From positions 1 through 41,703 of the IMG/VR virus record IMGVR_UViG_3300042485_000654: DNA of 41,703 nt, one strand, 5' to 3'. Of the stretch, positions 6,153 through 14,222 are shown piece by piece. This DNA is from a virus. The notes below the pieces were generated by a model. That model saw nothing but the letters and a program-made list of their open reading frames with translations. It searched no databases and was not told the origin of the DNA. Positions within the stretch are counted from its first letter, which is position 1, and each line of letters starts with the position of its first letter. The position numbers were made by a program, and so were the translations under genes.

Positions 6153-7006
6153 AAATTTGTTTGATCCATAGCAACCTCAACAGTGAACTTATGACTGCAC
6201 TCTTGACATTCAACATCGTGCGCTTTTAAAGCCATTAGATCTTTCATTTCTCTAACTTGATCATTAACCAAGTTAAAAATTTCACTAGAAGTATTTTCCA
6301 TAAATTCTCTAATCATTTCTTTATCGGAAACAATACCATCTGGAGTTTCAACACTTTCGATGCAATTCACAACAACATCAACTGTTAATCTTGTTAGGTT
6401 AACAAAACTTTCTCCGAATTTAGCAATTTTATCTTCCTCGGAAAGATCTTCATTGGTAACAATAGAAATTAATTTTTGTTGTTCAAATGTTTTTATTGCT
6501 GCTTTGGTTAATTCTTTGTAGTTATAAGGACGTAATTTAATAGTTAATTGCCCAACCGATACAGTATCTTTATATGTAAAACCGTTAGACTTGTCTAAAA
6601 ATGACAGAAGATCTAGATTGTATTCATTGTGATGTCCACATTCTGGACAACCGCTATTAACCTCCATCGATTCGCCATAGGATGCAATTCTAATTGCAAT
6701 TAACACTGCATCAATATCAATGCTGGGCATTAGCCATGGTTGTTTAATTGCCGGAACACAACTCTTAATAACTTCGACAGTGGCCTGGCCGTTCATTAGA
6801 GCATCCGGAGTTTTAAACATCAGTTCGTCTTTGGCCGTCATGGCAAACACTGCGTACTCATCATTTTGACTGGAATCTAATGCTCCCTCGGGATAAAAGT
6901 TTCCATGACTGGGCAGTTGGATGTATAATTTTGGTTGCCTAAAATAATTGGCAAGGGGGTTGTTAGCTGGCTTTTTTTGCTGCTGCTGTTCAAATTGATC
7001 TGGCAT
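6134..7006 (-). CDS. 26: gp26-like baseplate hub / tail assembly protein
   Basis: A 290-residue protein with the N-terminal LPSHGNFYP motif typical of the T4 gp26 family (T4 baseplate protein family in Pfam, from memory). Two CxxC pairs, C120/C123 and C267/C270, could together bind one zinc. It is longer than T4 gp26 (208 residues). The gene runs opposite to its neighbours, from a perfect late promoter at 7047-7040, and starts at ATG 7006. Its 3' end carries a slippery heptamer and an overlapping -1 frame, and it lies divergently next to the tape measure gene. Both facts suggest a role as the shorter partner of a tail-assembly-chaperone pair as well as, or instead of, a structural hub role. 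Confidence 0.8.
   Translation of the reverse strand: MPDQFEQQQQKKPANNPLANYFRQPKLYIQLPSHGNFYPEGALDSSQNDEYAVFAMTAKDELMFKTPDALMNGQATVEVIKSCVPAIKQPWLMPSIDIDAVLIAIRIASYGESMEVNSGCPECGHHNEYNLDLLSFLDKSNGFTYKDTVSVGQLTIKLRPYNYKELTKAAIKTFEQQKLISIVTNEDLSEEDKIAKFGESFVNLTRLTVDVVVNCIESVETPDGIVSDKEMIREFMENTSSEIFNLVNDQVREMKDLMALKAHDVECQECSHKFTVEVAMDQTNFFVVGS
6149..6158 (-). other. Candidate -1 ribosomal frameshift slippery site
   Basis: Reading the minus strand, the gp26 frame is ACA AAT TTT TTC. This contains A-AAT-TTT, a perfect X-XXY-YYZ heptamer (6158-6152), and directly after it a second possible one, T-TTT-TTC. Slipping back one base in either leads into the long open frame that ends at 5922. The zero frame stops five codons after TTT (TAA at 6136-6134). 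I found no strong downstream hairpin by eye. Confidence 0.6.
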
Positions 7007-7016
7007 TTTTATCTCC

Positions 7017-7024
7017 GATAAATA
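7017..7024 (+). promoter_or_regulatory. Late promoter box GATAAATA for the tape measure gene
   Basis: GATAAATA on the + strand, predicted start near 7030, 44 bases before ATG 7074. It faces the minus-strand box at 7047-7040, so the two divergent start sites fall within a few bases of each other and the transcripts' 5' ends overlap. Confidence 0.6.
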
Positions 7025-7039
7025 CTTTATCTAGTCGTA

Positions 7040-7047
7040 TATTTATA
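7040..7047 (-). promoter_or_regulatory. Perfect T4 late promoter TATAAATA for gene 26
   Basis: The minus strand reads TATAAATA exactly, 34 bases upstream of the gene 26 ATG; predicted start near 7034. It is the only exact match to the T4 consensus seen at a gene start in this window. Confidence 0.75.
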
Positions 7048-7073
7048 TGCGCAGTTTTCAAGGTCTAAATTAA

Positions 7074-10000
7074 ATGGCAGAAGTTACTGGTGATTTTGGC
7101 GGTCAGCCAATACAATTAAACAATGCGGCCACAGAGGCAACGTTAAAGCAGCTTCTTGCGGCCATGACTGTTATTGCCAATAACACTGGTAAAGATAAAT
7201 CTGCACAGGCAAAATCACAAAAAGAACTCGAAGCAGAATTAAAAAAACTTGCAGCCGCTTCCAAAAAACAAACTGAAGCATTAGATGCTGCAACTAAAGC
7301 TCAAAAGAAAGCAGACGAAGCCGAAAGACGAAAACTCGAAGCTACAGAGCAAACTACAAAAGCACTCAAAGAAGAGATCAAATCTTTAAACAATACTATC
7401 AAGGCAGTTGATCTTTTCAATAACTCGCTAGAAGGTGCAGTTGGCTATCTAACTAAGACAATGGGAACATTCAGCAACCTGAACTCTAGCATGGGTTCGG
7501 CTGCACAGGCTATGAGTGCAATTCCATTAGTTGGAAACATGTTGGCCAGTACGTTCGGAGTAGTTGCCCAAGCTGGTGAAAGAACTTACAAAGCATTTCA
7601 GCAGGCATCTAGCGTAGGTGCAAACTTTGGTGGTAGTATCAATGACATGATCAATTCTGCCACTAGTGCTGGCATGACCTTTGATCAATTTGCTGGAGTG
7701 ATTGCAAAGAATGGAGAATCGATAGCCTTACTAGGCCAAGGTGCAGGCGATGGTGCTAGACGATTAGCCGAGCTAGGATCTAAGATTCGAAAAAGTCCGT
7801 TAAATGCTGACTTGGCTAGACTAGGTTATAGCACTGAAGACATTAATAGCGGAATGGCTCAGTATGTTGGAATCCTTGCCAAGACTGGAAAATTGCAAGG
7901 ACAAAATGATGAACAACTAGTTGCAGGCAGTGCAAATTATCTAAAGAACATGGATGAACTGTCTAAACTGACAGGCAAAAGCAAAGATGCACTCAAAGCC
8001 GAACAAGATGCCTTAATGGCTGATGCTGCCTTTCGTTTAAAACTGTCAAAGATGGATCCCGAAGGTGCAGCAAGACTTACACAGTACATGAAAACGTTGG
8101 GGCCAACTGCACAAAAAGGCATGAAAGAATACATTGCATTTGGAAATGCAACCAGTGATCATGGAAGAGAATTTGCTACACTAATGCAAAAATCAGCAGG
8201 TGGTGCAAACGCAATGTATCGAGAGATACAACAAACAGGCACAGTGTCTCAAGCATCGCTTAATAATTTAGATAAAACATATAGAGCAGAAGCTAGAGCT
8301 GTTAATGAGTCTGGAATTTCTGATTTATATGCTAACGTAGGTAATAATATTCAACAAGGATTAGTATTAGATAATTTAAATATTGCTGCACAAAAAACCA
8401 ATTTAGAAGAAATTAAAAAGCAGTCTGATGCAGAACAAGCAGCAGCTAGAAAACGTGCTGCTGACCAAGCAGGAGTTAAAGACGGATTAGACCCTGCACA
8501 ACTACAAAGATTCCAACAGTTAATTGCTGAACTTAATAACAGAATAACTCAATCTGTGGCAAAATATCTGCCAGAGTTAGAATCAGCATTTAAAAAACTA
8601 GCCGGGTTCGTTGAAAATTGGATTTTGCCAGCATTCAAATACTTCATGGATAACATTGAAGGAATCACGGTATTGCTCGGTGCTATGAAAATAGCATCAA
8701 TATTGTTTAAGGGTGCGCTGGCAATAAAAGAATACCAAATGGCTCAGAGGGGAACTTCTCCGTTAAATGCTTTGTTTGTTCGAAACGCAGACGGCGGCCT
8801 GTTAGATAAAGGTGGCAAAGGCGGCGGTAGGGGTGGCGGCGGTAAGGGTGGCGGCGGTAGGGGCCGTCAGACACCACCGCCAACAGCTGGTGGCGGTGGC
8901 CAAATGGTATCAGCGCAAAATGCTGTTAGAGGAGTTGCAGCAGTAGGTACAGTTATAGCTGTAGCCAATATGGCTAGTGATTTAAAAGGTATTAGCGAAG
9001 ATGTTAAATCAGGAAAAATATCAGAACAAGAAGGCACCGCACAAAAAGGCGGAGCGATAGGCGCAGCAGGCGGTGGAGCCCTAGGAGCATGGGGAGGTGC
9101 GGCTGCAGGAGCAGCTATAGGTTCAGTTGTACCAGTAGTCGGCACAATCATTGGGGGATTACTTGGCGGAGCTCTTGGCGGCTGGCTTGGATCTAAAGGC
9201 GGTGAAGTGGTTGGAACTGCTACAGGAAAATTGATAGCAGGTGGGCCAAATCCGGCAACTGGAACTTCTACTTCATTAACTTCGGAAGCAATGGCAAACG
9301 CCAAAGAAGAGGAAAAAACTTTAAGGGCACAGCTAAAGGCTCAAGTAGAAGCAATTTCTATAGCCAAAGCAAAAAATAGACAAGATCGATATGCTGCCGA
9401 ATCAGCAGAAGCATTAGCCGACGCTGAAAAGAAAAAGAGAGAAATAGAAGCTCGATTGGCAGCAAATAGTAAAAAAATACAAGAAGGCCTAACAGTTTCT
9501 ACCAAAGAATTAGCTGATGCAAAGAAAGCCGAACTCGATGCTGTAAAAAAAGCAGAAGAAGAAGCTAGGGCAAAAGACAAGAAACCAGGATTGGATTTTA
9601 GCAGCCCCCAAGCATTGTTTAACAGTTTTAGAGACATGAGAGCAGGAGGATCAGGAGCTCCTCAGGTCGCAGCACCGTCTGGAACCACATCTGGATCAGC
9701 ACCCGTACCACAAGTACCTGGAGCGTCTGCAATTGGTACTGGTCTAGGAGCAGTAGCAGAAAAATACGAATCAGCAGGTCGTGGCAGCGGAACTGTTGGG
9801 TGGGATAAAAGCGGTGGTACTAGCTACGGTAAAAAACAAATTTCATCCAAAGCCGGAGCAATGACCGATTTTCTTAAGTTCCTTGAAAAGACAGGAAAAG
9901 GAGATGTTGCTAAAAAATTACGTGATGCAGGCATAGAAAAAGACACTGGTAGTACCAGTGGTAAAGCAGTTGACGTGTGGAAAGAAGTTGCAGCTAGCGG

Positions 10001-10655
10001 TGCGTTAGGCAACAGCGAAAATGAGTTTTTAGGACAAGGCTATCAAACGGCGCTAAAAGGCCTAAAAGATCAAAGTCTACAATCAAGAATTAGCGGTAGT
10101 CGTGCTCTTCAAGAAATGTTGTTTAGTACCGCTGTACAACACGGCGCCGGCGGCGCGATGGGAATCTTTAACAGCGTGTTTAAGCCGGGCATGACAGACG
10201 AACAATTGGTAAAAGCTGTTTATGCAGAAAGAGGAGCTGATGGCGGTAAGAAACACTTTACCAAAAGCAGTGCCAATGAAAGAGTCGGAGTTGTAAACAG
10301 ATTCGGAAGAGAACAACAAGACATAATGGCATTGTTAAGCAATCCAGGTTCAAATGTTCCTAGTACAGACACCGCTAGAACAGCATTGACACCAACCCCA
10401 GCACCTTCTACTACTACTGCATCAACTACTGCAAGTTCGGTAGTCGAAACTCAAACTGTTCGAAATACTGCCACCGGTTCGGGAGCACCCAGTGCCGGGG
10501 GAGTATCGAGTCTAAATGCGGTGGTAGCAAGTTTAGAAATGTTAAATACACAGATGGGTCAATTAATTGCCTTAAATAGAGAAAGCGTAGATTTGAATGC
10601 AAATCAGTTAAGGGGATTAAGAGCAATGAGCACAGACATGTTTATGTCGTCTTAA
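7074..10655 (+). CDS. 29: Tail tape measure protein with embedded lysozyme-like domain
   Basis: A 1193-residue protein. Residues about 50-120 form a Lys/Glu/Ala coiled coil. Hydrophobic stretches follow near 145-215, where a tape measure usually carries membrane-interacting helices. A polyglycine linker lies near 575-605, a glycine-zipper hydrophobic region near 659-709, and another coiled coil near 745-820. From about 890 to 1095 there is a domain starting EKYESAGRG and SYGKKQISS, which resembles phage tail lysozyme domains; E899 would be the catalytic Glu. It lies next to the gp26/chaperone genes, as tape measures do. Sequence identity to T4 gp29 is not obvious, so the symbol is by role. 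Confidence 0.75.
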   Translation: MAEVTGDFGGQPIQLNNAATEATLKQLLAAMTVIANNTGKDKSAQAKSQKELEAELKKLAAASKKQTEALDAATKAQKKADEAERRKLEATEQTTKALKEEIKSLNNTIKAVDLFNNSLEGAVGYLTKTMGTFSNLNSSMGSAAQAMSAIPLVGNMLASTFGVVAQAGERTYKAFQQASSVGANFGGSINDMINSATSAGMTFDQFAGVIAKNGESIALLGQGAGDGARRLAELGSKIRKSPLNADLARLGYSTEDINSGMAQYVGILAKTGKLQGQNDEQLVAGSANYLKNMDELSKLTGKSKDALKAEQDALMADAAFRLKLSKMDPEGAARLTQYMKTLGPTAQKGMKEYIAFGNATSDHGREFATLMQKSAGGANAMYREIQQTGTVSQASLNNLDKTYRAEARAVNESGISDLYANVGNNIQQGLVLDNLNIAAQKTNLEEIKKQSDAEQAAARKRAADQAGVKDGLDPAQLQRFQQLIAELNNRITQSVAKYLPELESAFKKLAGFVENWILPAFKYFMDNIEGITVLLGAMKIASILFKGALAIKEYQMAQRGTSPLNALFVRNADGGLLDKGGKGGGRGGGGKGGGGRGRQTPPPTAGGGGQMVSAQNAVRGVAAVGTVIAVANMASDLKGISEDVKSGKISEQEGTAQKGGAIGAAGGGALGAWGGAAAGAAIGSVVPVVGTIIGGLLGGALGGWLGSKGGEVVGTATGKLIAGGPNPATGTSTSLTSEAMANAKEEEKTLRAQLKAQVEAISIAKAKNRQDRYAAESAEALADAEKKKREIEARLAANSKKIQEGLTVSTKELADAKKAELDAVKKAEEEARAKDKKPGLDFSSPQALFNSFRDMRAGGSGAPQVAAPSGTTSGSAPVPQVPGASAIGTGLGAVAEKYESAGRGSGTVGWDKSGGTSYGKKQISSKAGAMTDFLKFLEKTGKGDVAKKLRDAGIEKDTGSTSGKAVDVWKEVAASGALGNSENEFLGQGYQTALKGLKDQSLQSRISGSRALQEMLFSTAVQHGAGGAMGIFNSVFKPGMTDEQLVKAVYAERGADGGKKHFTKSSANERVGVVNRFGREQQDIMALLSNPGSNVPSTDTARTALTPTPAPSTTTASTTASSVVETQTVRNTATGSGAPSAGGVSSLNAVVASLEMLNTQMGQLIALNRESVDLNANQLRGLRAMSTDMFMSS

Positions 10656-10667
10656 ACGGAATTATAA

Positions 10668-12365
10668 ATGAGTTGGAAAAAATACTTTACACCTGTTGAT
10701 GTTAGAAACCAAATGGGTTCGTCTAGCCCAATTTCGGGTGGCGGTCGTCCTGGTCCAGCCCGAGCAAATTATTCTAGCTATCTGCCAGATGTTTATGCAG
10801 GTACACCCAATCGTGTTGAGCGTTATATGCAGTACGATACCATGGATATGGATTCAGAAGTTAATGCTGCCCTAGACATTCTTGCTGAGTTCTGCACTCA
10901 AAAAGACAAAGAAAATGCAACTCCATTTCAAACATTCTTTCGTGGCCAACCTACTTCAACTGAAGTTAAACTGATCAAAGAAAGTCTACAAAAATGGACC
11001 AAACAACAACAATTTGAAACTAGAATTTTCCGCATAGTTAGAAATGCTTTTAAGTATGGAGATGTATTTTTTATACGTGATCCTGAAACTAAAAAATGGT
11101 TGTTTGTTGATGCAGCCAAAGTATCAAAAATTATTGTAAACGAAAGCGAAGGTAAAATTCCCGAGCAATATGTTGTTAGAGACATTAATTTTAACTTTAA
11201 AGATTTAATTGCAGTTACTCCTCACGGAACTACAAATACTGCACCTAGTGGTACTAGTTCATATACCAGTGGCGGAAGTCAAGGTCGTGGTATGGTAGGT
11301 TCCGCTAGTCAACCTCCGGGCACACGTTTTCACAACCAAACAAACGAAGTTACTGTTGACGCAAAGAATGTGGTGCATATTAGTTTATCAGAAGGTATTG
11401 ATACTAACTATCCTTTTGGTAATAGTCTATTAGAATCAGTGTTTAAAGTCTACAAGCAGAAAGAACTGCTTGAAGATGCTATCATTATCTATCGTGTACA
11501 ACGTGCTCCTGAAAGACGCATATTCTATATTGATGTTGGAAATATGCCAGCACACATGGCCATGAGCTTTGTTGAACGTGTTAAAAACGAAATCCAACAA
11601 AGACGCATACCATCATCAACAGGTGGCGGCAACAATGTTATCGATGCCAGCTACAATCCTCTAAGTGCTTCAGAAGACTATTTCTTTCCACAGACAGCAG
11701 AAGGTCGTGGATCAAAAGTTGACACCCTTGCAGGCGGTACTAACCTTGGCGAAATTACAGATTTACGTTTTTTTACCAATAAACTGTTCCGTGCCCTAAG
11801 AATTCCAAGTGCTTACTTGCCTACAGGTGTTGAAGAAGCTTCAAACACAGTAGCTGATGGAAAAGTAGGAACGGCCTACATTCAAGAACTGCGTTTTAAC
11901 AAATATTGCGAACGTCTACAGTCAATGATTATTGAAACATTTGACTTAGAATTTAAAATGTGGTTGGAAAATAACGGAGTAAACATTGATCCAAGTCTAT
12001 TTGAATTAAAGTTTAATCCACCACAGAACTTTGCAGCCTATCGCCAAAGTGAACTAGATACAGCCCGTGCAGCTACATTTGCACAGCTACAAGAAATTCC
12101 TCACCTTAGCAAACGATTTGCTATGAAACGCTTCTTAGGCATGACACAAGAAGAGATTACAGAAAACGAAAAGCTGTGGAGAGAAGAACAAGGCGGAAAC
12201 TTAAAACCAGCATTAGATGCAGGCGGCCAAATGCGTTCAGTAGGGATTACTCCAAGCGGAGCTCAAACAGATCTAGCGGCGCAAGCTGAAGAAGCACCTG
12301 AAGAAGCACCAGCAGACACAGGTGTAGAAGGTGAAGCGGCACCTGCTGAACAACCGGTTCAATGA
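10668..12365 (+). CDS. 20: Portal vertex protein of the head (gp20)
   Basis: A 565-residue portal protein. Portal features seen are the MDMDSEVNAALDI segment (about 62-75) that follows an RYMQYDTM motif, the GDVFFIRD strand near 139, the RRIFYIDVGN stem region near 283, and a tunnel-region LRIPSAYL motif near 380. The C-terminal roughly 50 residues are acidic and Ala/Glu-rich. It forms the 12-subunit ring for DNA packaging and neck attachment. It starts 12 bases after the tape measure stop. The order 20 to 23 downstream matches T4. A TATAAATG string overlapping its start codon is unlikely to be its promoter. Confidence 0.93.
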   Translation: MSWKKYFTPVDVRNQMGSSSPISGGGRPGPARANYSSYLPDVYAGTPNRVERYMQYDTMDMDSEVNAALDILAEFCTQKDKENATPFQTFFRGQPTSTEVKLIKESLQKWTKQQQFETRIFRIVRNAFKYGDVFFIRDPETKKWLFVDAAKVSKIIVNESEGKIPEQYVVRDINFNFKDLIAVTPHGTTNTAPSGTSSYTSGGSQGRGMVGSASQPPGTRFHNQTNEVTVDAKNVVHISLSEGIDTNYPFGNSLLESVFKVYKQKELLEDAIIIYRVQRAPERRIFYIDVGNMPAHMAMSFVERVKNEIQQRRIPSSTGGGNNVIDASYNPLSASEDYFFPQTAEGRGSKVDTLAGGTNLGEITDLRFFTNKLFRALRIPSAYLPTGVEEASNTVADGKVGTAYIQELRFNKYCERLQSMIIETFDLEFKMWLENNGVNIDPSLFELKFNPPQNFAAYRQSELDTARAATFAQLQEIPHLSKRFAMKRFLGMTQEEITENEKLWREEQGGNLKPALDAGGQMRSVGITPSGAQTDLAAQAEEAPEEAPADTGVEGEAAPAEQPVQ

Positions 12366-12371
12366 TAAATA
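12364..12371 (+). promoter_or_regulatory. Possible late promoter box GATAAATA at the end of gene 20
   Basis: GATAAATA overlaps the gp20 stop. The predicted start (near 12377) falls on the ATG at 12376, so it could serve that gene only as a leaderless transcript, or could serve the genes further down. The motif alone supports it. Confidence 0.35.
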
Positions 12372-12375
12372 TCGT

Positions 12376-12627
12376 ATGCTCCTATTAGAATTCCTTTATT
12401 TTAACGACAACAATAACGACTTTGCAGTTGATCGTCGCTATGAAAATAACAAAGACAGTTCAGTTCTTAAAAGAAGCGATACTAGAAAAACTCGCCTTAC
12501 ACTAAGACAAATTAACAGACTGCGTATGCAAGCAGAAGCTCATGAATATGAGCGTGATTCTGAATTAGAATTTGTTAGACAGATGTATGGAGCGCCAGCC
12601 GGTGAAGCAGAGCAACCAGCAGAATAA
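12376..12627 (+). CDS. Small basic/charged head-module protein (gp68-like position)
   Basis: An 83-residue protein starting MLLLEFLYF, with a basic central region (TRKTRLTLRQINRLR) and a helical stretch ending ELEFVRQMYG. A longer in-frame start at 12331 lies inside gene 20; I prefer ATG 12376 because homologous small proteins beside gp20 begin with a hydrophobic N terminus like this (from memory). Its place between portal and prohead core genes matches the region of T4 genes 67 and 68, so a minor core or prohead role is likely. It overlaps the following gene by about 40 bases. The gp68 equivalence is tentative. Confidence 0.6.
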   Translation: MLLLEFLYFNDNNNDFAVDRRYENNKDSSVLKRSDTRKTRLTLRQINRLRMQAEAHEYERDSELEFVRQMYGAPAGEAEQPAE

Positions 12628-13243
12628 TGTTGCATTTGTATTGGGCAACGGTACAAGCAGACTAAAACTAAATCATAAAAACCTACTAGATAAAGGCATA
12701 GTCTATGCCTGCAATGCTATCTATAGAGAGTTTGAACCGCATCATTTGATAGCAGTAGATGTTAAAATGATCAACGAAATCGTAGCTTCCGGCTATCACA
12801 AAACACATTCTGTATGGACTAATCCCAACAAAGGAATCAGCAATAAACATAACCTAAATATGTTTAATCCACACAAAGGATGGAGTTCGGGACCTACAGC
12901 ATTGTGGTTCGCATCGGAACAAGGACACAGAGACATATACATTTTTGGATTTGATTATCAGGGTGTGCAAGGTAAGTTTAACAACGTATACGCAGATACC
13001 TACAATTACAAAAAAAGCAACGATGCAGCAACTTTTCATGGAAACTGGCTGAGTCAAACCGAAAGAACAATTAGAGATTTTAGAAACATACAATATCACA
13101 GAGTAATAAATTCTGGAGATTTTATTCCAGATCAATTGGGAATACAGTTAAAAAATCTCAAACACATTACCTACGAAGAATTTAGTAAAAAATTTTCGGA
13201 CTGTACTTATACAGTAGAAAACGTTCAAAAAACTACCATTTAA
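12587..13243 (+). CDS. DUF115-like nucleotide-sugar/Rossmann-type enzyme, unusual in a head module
   Basis: About 218 residues from ATG 12587; TTG at 12572 and GTG at 12602 are other in-frame starts, and none has a good ribosome site. The protein begins with a nucleotide-binding-like turn (FVLGNGTSR), then VYACNAIYREF with HLIAVD, and later SSGPTALWFA followed by IYIFGFDY. This order of motifs resembles the DUF115/MptE-like family of glycan- or pterin-related transferases. It interrupts the conserved 20-67-21-22-23 block and overlaps the preceding gene by 41 bases. Its role may be modification of a virion or host glycan. That is inference; only the fold-level resemblance is visible. Confidence 0.55.
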   Translation: MERQPVKQSNQQNNVAFVLGNGTSRLKLNHKNLLDKGIVYACNAIYREFEPHHLIAVDVKMINEIVASGYHKTHSVWTNPNKGISNKHNLNMFNPHKGWSSGPTALWFASEQGHRDIYIFGFDYQGVQGKFNNVYADTYNYKKSNDAATFHGNWLSQTERTIRDFRNIQYHRVINSGDFIPDQLGIQLKNLKHITYEEFSKKFSDCTYTVENVQKTTI

Positions 13244-13263
13244 CCCCAGATTGTAATCATAGT

Positions 13264-13271
13264 GTTAAATA
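13264..13271 (+). promoter_or_regulatory. Late promoter-like box GTTAAATA
   Basis: GTTAAATA differs from TATAAATA at two positions. Predicted start near 13277, 31 bases before ATG 13308, with a good ribosome site (AAGGAGAA) between. Confidence 0.45.
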
Positions 13272-13307
13272 AACGCACAGCCTAACCATCTTGAAGGAGA
13301 ATACAAC

Positions 13308-14213
13308 ATGGCAGATAAATCATTACTTGAGCAGATGCTCGAACGCTTGGTCAACGACGATCAAGCAAAAGCAGAAGAATTATTCCACGAATACGTAGTT
13401 GGAAAATCTCGCGAAATTTACGAAAACCTCATCGAAGCCGAAATGGATGACGAAGAAGAGGAAGAAGAAGTTGACGAAGCAGCAGAAGATGAAGATGCTG
13501 AAGAAGAAAAAGTTGACGAAGAATTTGAAGACATTGCCTATGAAGGCGATGACGAAACAGGCGGTCCTGCCGGCGATATGGGCGACGACTTAGCTGGAGA
13601 AATTGGTCCAGAAGAAGAAGGTGAAGACCTAGGCAGCGAATCCGAAGAAGAACTATTTCAAGACTTAGACGCTATTGTAGACGAACTACAATCACGATTT
13701 GACGCACTTGGCGGCGATGAAGGTGGCGATATGGGCGACGAAATGGGCGCATCAGATGAAATGAAAGATGACTTTGATCTAGAAACTGTACGTGAGTATG
13801 TTGAAAAAGTTCCAGGTGGTCATGGTGCAGAGAAGAAAGGCGCAGGCGAAGGTGCTATGGTTGGTACTGGCAAACTAAGTCAAGGTTCTAGCACAAATGC
13901 TAAATCAATCGTTGCAGGTAAGAACGATATGGGCGGCACAACAGCTAATATCTTAGGCGGCAAAGAAGAAGCCCCTAAGTACGCAGGTGCAGGTGGTGGA
14001 CAACTAGGCGGATCAAGCCTATTCAAAGGTACACCAAAAGAAGATAACGCAGGCAACATCAACGTTCCAGGCGGCAAGGCAGGTGGTGCTTTCAGTAAGA
14101 AAGAGCCAGGCCATGGTGCAGAGAAGAAAGGCGAAGCTGAAGGCAAATTCAGCGGAGCAGGCGGTTCTTCCGGTTCAGTTGACAAAGCAAGTCTTTTCCG
14201 TGGTCGTAGATAA
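13308..14213 (+). CDS. 67: Acidic prohead core protein (gp67-like)
   Basis: A 301-residue, strongly acidic protein. The first roughly 45 residues form a helix whose pattern (LLEQMLERLVNDD, AKAEELF) resembles T4 gp67. A dense Glu/Asp run follows (about 46-80), as in gp67. Residues L41-I42-E43|A44 form a gp21-type cleavage site right before the acidic run. T4 gp67 is about 80 residues; the extra roughly 200 residues here are Gly/Lys-rich and contain two copies of PG-HGAEKKG (near 169 and 266), suggesting an internal duplication. It has a strong ribosome site, AAGGAGAA. It should act with gp22 in the scaffold core and be cleaved to peptides during maturation. Confidence 0.75.
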   Translation: MADKSLLEQMLERLVNDDQAKAEELFHEYVVGKSREIYENLIEAEMDDEEEEEEVDEAAEDEDAEEEKVDEEFEDIAYEGDDETGGPAGDMGDDLAGEIGPEEEGEDLGSESEEELFQDLDAIVDELQSRFDALGGDEGGDMGDEMGASDEMKDDFDLETVREYVEKVPGGHGAEKKGAGEGAMVGTGKLSQGSSTNAKSIVAGKNDMGGTTANILGGKEEAPKYAGAGGGQLGGSSLFKGTPKEDNAGNINVPGGKAGGAFSKKEPGHGAEKKGEAEGKFSGAGGSSGSVDKASLFRGRR

Positions 14214-14222
14214 TAGGACGCA

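Noticed and set aside
8867-9637. Long minus-strand frames opposite the tape measure gene
   Set aside because: They are Ala/Pro- or Ser/Ala-rich reflections of Gly- and Ala-rich coding on the other strand.
10663-10670. TATAAATG at the gp20 start as a late promoter
   Set aside because: It overlaps the start codon, so a transcript from it would lack the start; a similar string at 28479 is rejected for the same reason.
12331-12375. Upstream start for the small protein after gp20
   Set aside because: It lies inside gp20; ATG 12376 gives a more typical N terminus.
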